Both the position numbers and the translations under genes were made by a program. This document shows positions 60,835 through 64,000 of a DNA stretch of 64,000 nt, one piece after another. Position 1 is the stretch's first letter, and every line of letters starts with the position of its first letter. The notes beneath the pieces are model-generated. The model was not told the DNA's origin. It saw nothing but the letters and a program-made list of their open reading frames with translations, and searched no databases. Location of the stretch: contig JAIEQM010000026.1 of NCBI GenBank assembly GCA_019747705.1, positions 24,447 through 88,446 of the forward strand. Direction: 5' to 3'. Source of the stretch: Chitinophagaceae bacterium (lineage in GTDB: Bacteria; Bacteroidota; Bacteroidia; Chitinophagales; Chitinophagaceae).

Positions 60835-61440
60835 ATGGCACGTTACACTGGTCCCAAGACCAAGATTTCCCGCATTTTCGGTGAGCCCATCCTGGGCAAC
60901 GGTAAGTGGTTGAACAAAAACAGCAACCCTCCCGGACAACACGGCGCACAACGCAAGCGTAAAACTTTAGGTGAGTTTGCTTTGCAGCTCCGTGAAAAAC
61001 AAAAAGCCAAATACACGTATGGTGTATTGGAGAAACAATTCCGCAAAACATTTGAAGAAGCTGCACGTATTAAAGGCGTTACGGGTGAAAACCTGATGCG
61101 TCTTTTAGAAGCACGTTTGGATAATGCCGTGTTCCGTATGGGTATTGCTCCAAGCCGCCCCGCTGCACGCCAGCTCGTGAGCCACAAACACATTATGGTA
61201 AATGGTGTGATTGTGAATGTTCCATCTTACAGTTTAAAACCCGGCGACGTAATTGAACTGAAAGACAAGAGCAGAGAGAATGCAAGTGTTACAAGCATGA
61301 TCAAAGGAAAGAATCCTAAGTTCAACTGGCTTGACTGGAACGAAACTGAAATGAAAGGTACGTTCATTGCATACCCAGAGCGTGAAAGCATTCCTGAAAA
61401 CATTAAGGAACAGCTTGTAGTAGAATTGTACAGCAAGTAA
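60835..61440 (+). CDS. rpsD: 30S ribosomal protein S4
   Basis: A 201-residue protein that initiates 16S rRNA folding and often represses the alpha operon. The start ARYTGPKTKISRIFGEPILG and the segment QREKQKAKYTYGVLEKQFRK are typical, and the S4 RNA-binding domain (LLEARLDNAVFRMGIAPSRPAARQLVSHKHIMVNG) lies near residue 93. Translational autoregulation is known in other bacteria, but no leader structure is proven here. Confidence 0.98.
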   Translation: MARYTGPKTKISRIFGEPILGNGKWLNKNSNPPGQHGAQRKRKTLGEFALQLREKQKAKYTYGVLEKQFRKTFEEAARIKGVTGENLMRLLEARLDNAVFRMGIAPSRPAARQLVSHKHIMVNGVIVNVPSYSLKPGDVIELKDKSRENASVTSMIKGKNPKFNWLDWNETEMKGTFIAYPERESIPENIKEQLVVELYSK

Positions 61441-61616
61441 TCTGTAGTGAGTGGTGAATAGTGAATGGTGAATAGGCTTACTCAAAGTACCACCGCTGAT
61501 GCGGGGTGCTGCAAACAAAGCTAAATAGAATTGATGCAGCACAAGAGTGCGACGCAACGGAAGAATCATCAAGGCTTAACAGCCGATTACCAAAAAATAA
61601 AAAACAACAATTCAAT
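61441..61616. repeat. Spacer before rpoA with GTGAATAG words and dispersed repeat copy C
   Basis: GTAGTGAGTGGTGAATAGTG and GAATGGTGAATAGG (61444-61478) form a degenerate tandem tract. It is followed by ACAAGAGTGCGACGC (61541-61555), identical to 44795-44809, and the tail GCCGATTACCAAAAA. The repeat ends about 16 bp before the rpoA start. Confidence 0.6.
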
Positions 61617-62615
61617 ATGGCCATTTTGAATTTCGTAAAACCCGACAAGATTGTTCTTCAGAAAGCAAATGATTTTGAAGCTCAGTTTGAGTTCCGTCCG
61701 CTGGAGCCCGGTTTTGGTGTAACTATTGGTAACGCACTTCGCCGTGTGTTATTAAGTTCACTGGAAGGTTATGCTATTGCCGGTATTAAAATTGAAGGCG
61801 CTGACCATGAGTTTGGTACCATCAAAGGCATCAGCGAAGATTTGGTTGAAATTATTCTGAACCTGAAACAGGTTCGGTTTAAGAAAAGTGTAGAGCATGA
61901 TGTGAGTCATGAAAAAATTACATTGAGCTTAAAAAACAAAACAGAGTTTACTGCCGCTGCTATTGGTGAAGCCACACAAAGTTTTGAGGTAATGAACCCA
62001 GATTTGCTTATCTGCACCATGGACCCCAGCGCCAAGCTTGATATTGAAATCAATATCATTAAAGGCCGTGGTTATGTGCCTGCAGAAGATAACAAATCCA
62101 AAGAAGCCCCTTTTGGATACATTGCTACTGATTCAATTTTTACGCCCATCAAAAACGTAAAGTATGCTATTGAAAACACACGTGTGGAGCAGCGTACTGA
62201 TTTTGAAAAATTGATCATGGATGTGAGTACTGATGGTACAATCCATCCGGAAGAAGCAGTGAAGCAGGCGAGCCGCATATTGATTCAGCACCTCATGATC
62301 ATTACTGATGAAAACATCACTTTTGATAATAAAGAAGAGAAGAAAGAAGATGTGGTGGATGAGCAAATGCTGCAACTGCGTAAAGTGTTGAAAACACCAT
62401 TGGAAGATTTAGATCTTTCCGTACGTGCATTCAACTGCTTGAAAGCTGCTAAGATTAACTCACTGAGTGAACTGGTGCAGTATGAGCAGGAAGACTTAAT
62501 GAAGTTCCGCAACTTCGGTCAGAAATCACTGGCTGAAATTGAGCAGGTGCTGGGTGAAAGAGGTTTGCACTTTGGAATGGATTTGGCAAAGATGGGATTG
62601 GATAATATTGATTAA
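61617..62615 (+). CDS. rpoA: DNA-directed RNA polymerase alpha subunit
   Basis: A 332-residue subunit that nucleates RNA polymerase assembly and binds UP elements. The N-terminal dimer domain includes FEFRPLEPGFGVTIGNALRRVLLSSLEGYAI near residue 22. The C-terminal domain begins DLDLSVRAFNCLKAAKINSL near residue 262, with the DNA-contacting stretch FGQKSLAEIEQVL. I use MAILNFVKPDKI at 61617; the frame continues upstream through a dispersed repeat, and that extension is not credible. It follows rpsD by 176 bp. Confidence 0.98.
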   Translation: MAILNFVKPDKIVLQKANDFEAQFEFRPLEPGFGVTIGNALRRVLLSSLEGYAIAGIKIEGADHEFGTIKGISEDLVEIILNLKQVRFKKSVEHDVSHEKITLSLKNKTEFTAAAIGEATQSFEVMNPDLLICTMDPSAKLDIEINIIKGRGYVPAEDNKSKEAPFGYIATDSIFTPIKNVKYAIENTRVEQRTDFEKLIMDVSTDGTIHPEEAVKQASRILIQHLMIITDENITFDNKEEKKEDVVDEQMLQLRKVLKTPLEDLDLSVRAFNCLKAAKINSLSELVQYEQEDLMKFRNFGQKSLAEIEQVLGERGLHFGMDLAKMGLDNID

Positions 62616-62704
62616 AGCCCACTACTTCTTGAACGAAGCGGCAAGTCATAAACAATTAGCAACAAGCTGTAATTCCTGACACGGTACAGCTTATTTATAA
62701 CAAG

Positions 62705-62742
62705 AGTTGGTTTTGATAATTAGTAATTATCTGCTACCAACT
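62705..62742. promoter_or_regulatory. Palindrome upstream of rplQ
   Basis: AGTTGG (62705-62710) pairs with CCAACT (62737-62742), enclosing GATAATTA-G-TAATTATC (62715-62731), a 17-bp perfect palindrome. It is 18 bp ahead of the rplQ start and could form a leader hairpin or cruciform. Its purpose is unknown. Confidence 0.4.
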
Positions 62743-62759
62743 AACAAATTAAAATCGTC

Positions 62760-63248
62760 ATGCGTCACGGAGACAAAATTAAAAACCTCAGCCGCACCGC
62801 TTCACACCGTAAAGCGTTGCTGGCCAACTTAGCCATTGAGCTCATTACCCACAAGCGTATTGTAACTACCTTAACCAAGGCAAAAGCATTACGCACATGG
62901 ATTGAGCCGCTCATTACAAAATCAAAGAGCAATACCACACACAGCCGTCGTATGGTGTTTAGTCATTTGCAGCATAAAGATGCAGTTACAGAACTGTTCA
63001 GCGCCGTTGCTGAAAAAGTAGCGGGCCGCCCCGGTGGTTATACACGTATCATCAAATTGGGTATCCGTGTGGGTGATAATGCTGAAAAGGCAATGATTGA
63101 GCTGGTTGATTTCAATGATATTTATGGCAAAGGCGAAGCTGCTGCTCCTGCTAAGAAAACCCGCCGTGCCGGCAGCAAAAAATCAGCTTCTGCTAAAGCT
63201 GCGGCTGATGAAGCACCTGCCGCTGAAGAAACAAAAGCAGCTGAATAA
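62760..63248 (+). CDS. rplQ: 50S ribosomal protein L17
   Basis: A 162-residue protein. The core begins [20 protein letters not shown] and continues with [26 protein letters not shown], then [21 protein letters not shown] and [32 protein letters not shown]. An Ala/Lys-rich tail of about 40 residues ([21 protein letters not shown], then [12 protein letters not shown]) extends beyond the usual 120 residues; such tails are common in this phylum. It is the last gene of the run, followed by a strong terminator. Confidence 0.98.
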   Translation: MRHGDKIKNLSRTASHRKALLANLAIELITHKRIVTTLTKAKALRTWIEPLITKSKSNTTHSRRMVFSHLQHKDAVTELFSAVAEKVAGRPGGYTRIIKLGIRVGDNAEKAMIELVDFNDIYGKGEAAAPAKKTRRAGSKKSASAKAAADEAPAAEETKAAE

Positions 63249-63275
63249 TTTCAGAGTCTTGTTTATTATCCCCAG

Positions 63276-63306
63276 AGCCGGAAAAAGCAATTTTTCCGGC
63301 TTTTTT
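63276..63306 (+). terminator. Strong terminator of the ribosomal operon
   Basis: AGCCGGAAAAA (63276-63286), GCAA tetraloop, TTTTTCCGGCT (63291-63301): an 11-bp perfect stem followed by TTTTT. Confidence 0.95.
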
Positions 63307-63340
63307 GTTTAATTAGGGCTTCTAACTATTTTATTATCTT

Positions 63341-63524
63341 TAGGTATATACGCTTGGGTATTCCAAAAAAAATCACACGTGATGTTTTTAAGATGCCGTT
63401 ATTTATAATTTTAAAGCTCATTGTTGATGTATTTACTATTAGACGATGGAAATCACAAATCGCTATTTTATCGAGCCAATTTTTTGCCTAAAATAAAAAT
63501 GGGCGACTTAAACGTATATACCTA
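63341..63524. mobile_element. MITE-like element with 12-bp terminal inverted repeats and 8-bp target duplication
   Basis: TAGGTATATACG (63341-63352) is exactly inverted as CGTATATACCTA (63513-63524). The 184-bp element is flanked by ATTATCTT on both sides (63333-63340 and 63525-63532), an exact 8-bp direct duplication. The inside is AT-rich with no open frame. It lies in the spacer between the ribosomal operon and the last gene. Confidence 0.85.
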
Positions 63525-63589
63525 ATTATCTTTTTTACAATATTCACTGGTTAAATGTTTTTCATTTAAATTCATTAAAACATTCTTTT

Positions 63590-63961
63590 ATGCAATTTAC
63601 ACACACACCACGCCAAAGCATTTGGCGAAAAACTAACTGGTTATTTCTTCTTAAGTTTTTTCTGCTATTAATTTTTATCACAACACAAAGCCGAAGATGC
63701 AGACTGCAATTACCTCCGGCATCAGTAGAGAAAGATGTAACGCTTACAGTTAGCAATTTTATGGGTAACTGTAGAATTGCAACTAGTACAGCAATCACTA
63801 ATAATAATGTTAACTATGTCGCAACTATCAGGGTAGAGTATGGAAATGATCAGGCAGGTAATTCCTTTTATGAAAAGAGTAGTATAACTCTGCCAAGCCA
63901 GTCTGTTGCATCATTTAATAGAGTAATTAGGGCTTGCTCAAAAACTCAGCCTAATTTTTAA
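63590..63961 (+). CDS. Small exported hypothetical protein
   Basis: A 123-residue frame with a charged N-terminus, one hydrophobic segment (NWLFLLKFFLLLIFITTQS, residues 16-34) and a polar, Thr/Asn/Ser-rich C-terminal half (DVTLTVSNFMGNCRIATSTA, then FYEKSSITLPSQSVASFNR) with two cysteines that could pair (Cys75 and Cys117 region). The signal segment starts unusually far in, and a different start or a shift cannot be excluded. No family is recognised. It follows the MITE by 65 bp. Confidence 0.5.
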   Translation: MQFTHTPRQSIWRKTNWLFLLKFFLLLIFITTQSRRCRLQLPPASVEKDVTLTVSNFMGNCRIATSTAITNNNVNYVATIRVEYGNDQAGNSFYEKSSITLPSQSVASFNRVIRACSKTQPNF

Positions 63962-64000
63962 CTCATAAAATTTTGGTTGGCAAGATTTATAAAATGCCAT

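Noticed and set aside
1..64000. tRNA and rRNA genes
   Set aside because: No cloverleaf with a typical TTCGA-type T loop or rRNA core sequence was recognised in any spacer.

Overview
The window looks like chromosomal DNA from a Bacteroidota bacterium, most likely family Chitinophagaceae. The supporting signs are a TonB-dependent receptor with an N-terminal carboxypeptidase-regulatory-like domain, DUF5683 next to parB, a small PspC protein, lipoprotein signals, near absence of Shine-Dalgarno sites, and -7 boxes of the type TAnnTTTG. GC content appears to be around 40 percent by eye. Genus is not assigned.

Layout. 0-7 kb: aconitase, a PspC protein, two tandem AraC-type regulators, a broken outer-membrane protein gene and kdsA. 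7-18 kb: a two-subunit molybdenum hydroxylase, threonine dehydrogenase, a frameshifted GH5 glycosidase, a TlpA-like protein, an acyl-CoA synthetase, a methyltransferase and PhoH. 18-26 kb: crcB, parB, DUF5683, dapB, an Rrf2 regulator, acylphosphatase, two small cassette-like genes (one resembling EF-Tu domain III), a TMEM175-like channel and isocitrate dehydrogenase. 26-35 kb: a TonB receptor, then a minus-strand run of a TPR lipoprotein, an MNT/HEPN toxin-antitoxin pair, rpe and two P-loop ATPases, one with near-identical Sel1/TPR repeats. 35-49 kb: a beta-propeller protein, a MITE-like element, three consecutive broken genes (a lipoprotein, a LytS-type kinase and a LytTR regulator), small membrane proteins, a Bro-N protein, a Tat-exported aminotransferase, homogentisate dioxygenase, a fasciclin protein and the remains of an IS200-type element abutting a TolC fragment.

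50-58.4 kb is an efflux operon resembling E. coli cecR-ybhGFSR: TetR, TolC, HlyD, ATPase, ATPase, permease, permease. Between the two ATPase genes lie two identical DUF559 endonuclease-like genes, separated and flanked by three inverted-pair palindromic repeats, each 127 bp long with a 21-nt centre. This is the most unusual structure in the window. Related short palindromes supply the stop codons of tolC and hlyD and precede the first ATPase gene. From 58.7 kb the window carries infA-rpmJ-rpsM-rpsK-rpsD-rpoA-rplQ, ending in a strong terminator, a second MITE with an 8-bp target duplication and a short secreted-protein gene.

Throughout, spacers carry degenerate short-word repeats (a different word in each spacer), REP-like hairpins and a dispersed GTGCGACGC-centred repeat. 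At least five genes are broken, mostly at homopolymers. Whether that is gene decay or read error cannot be settled from the sequence alone. No tRNA, rRNA or CRISPR array was recognised.
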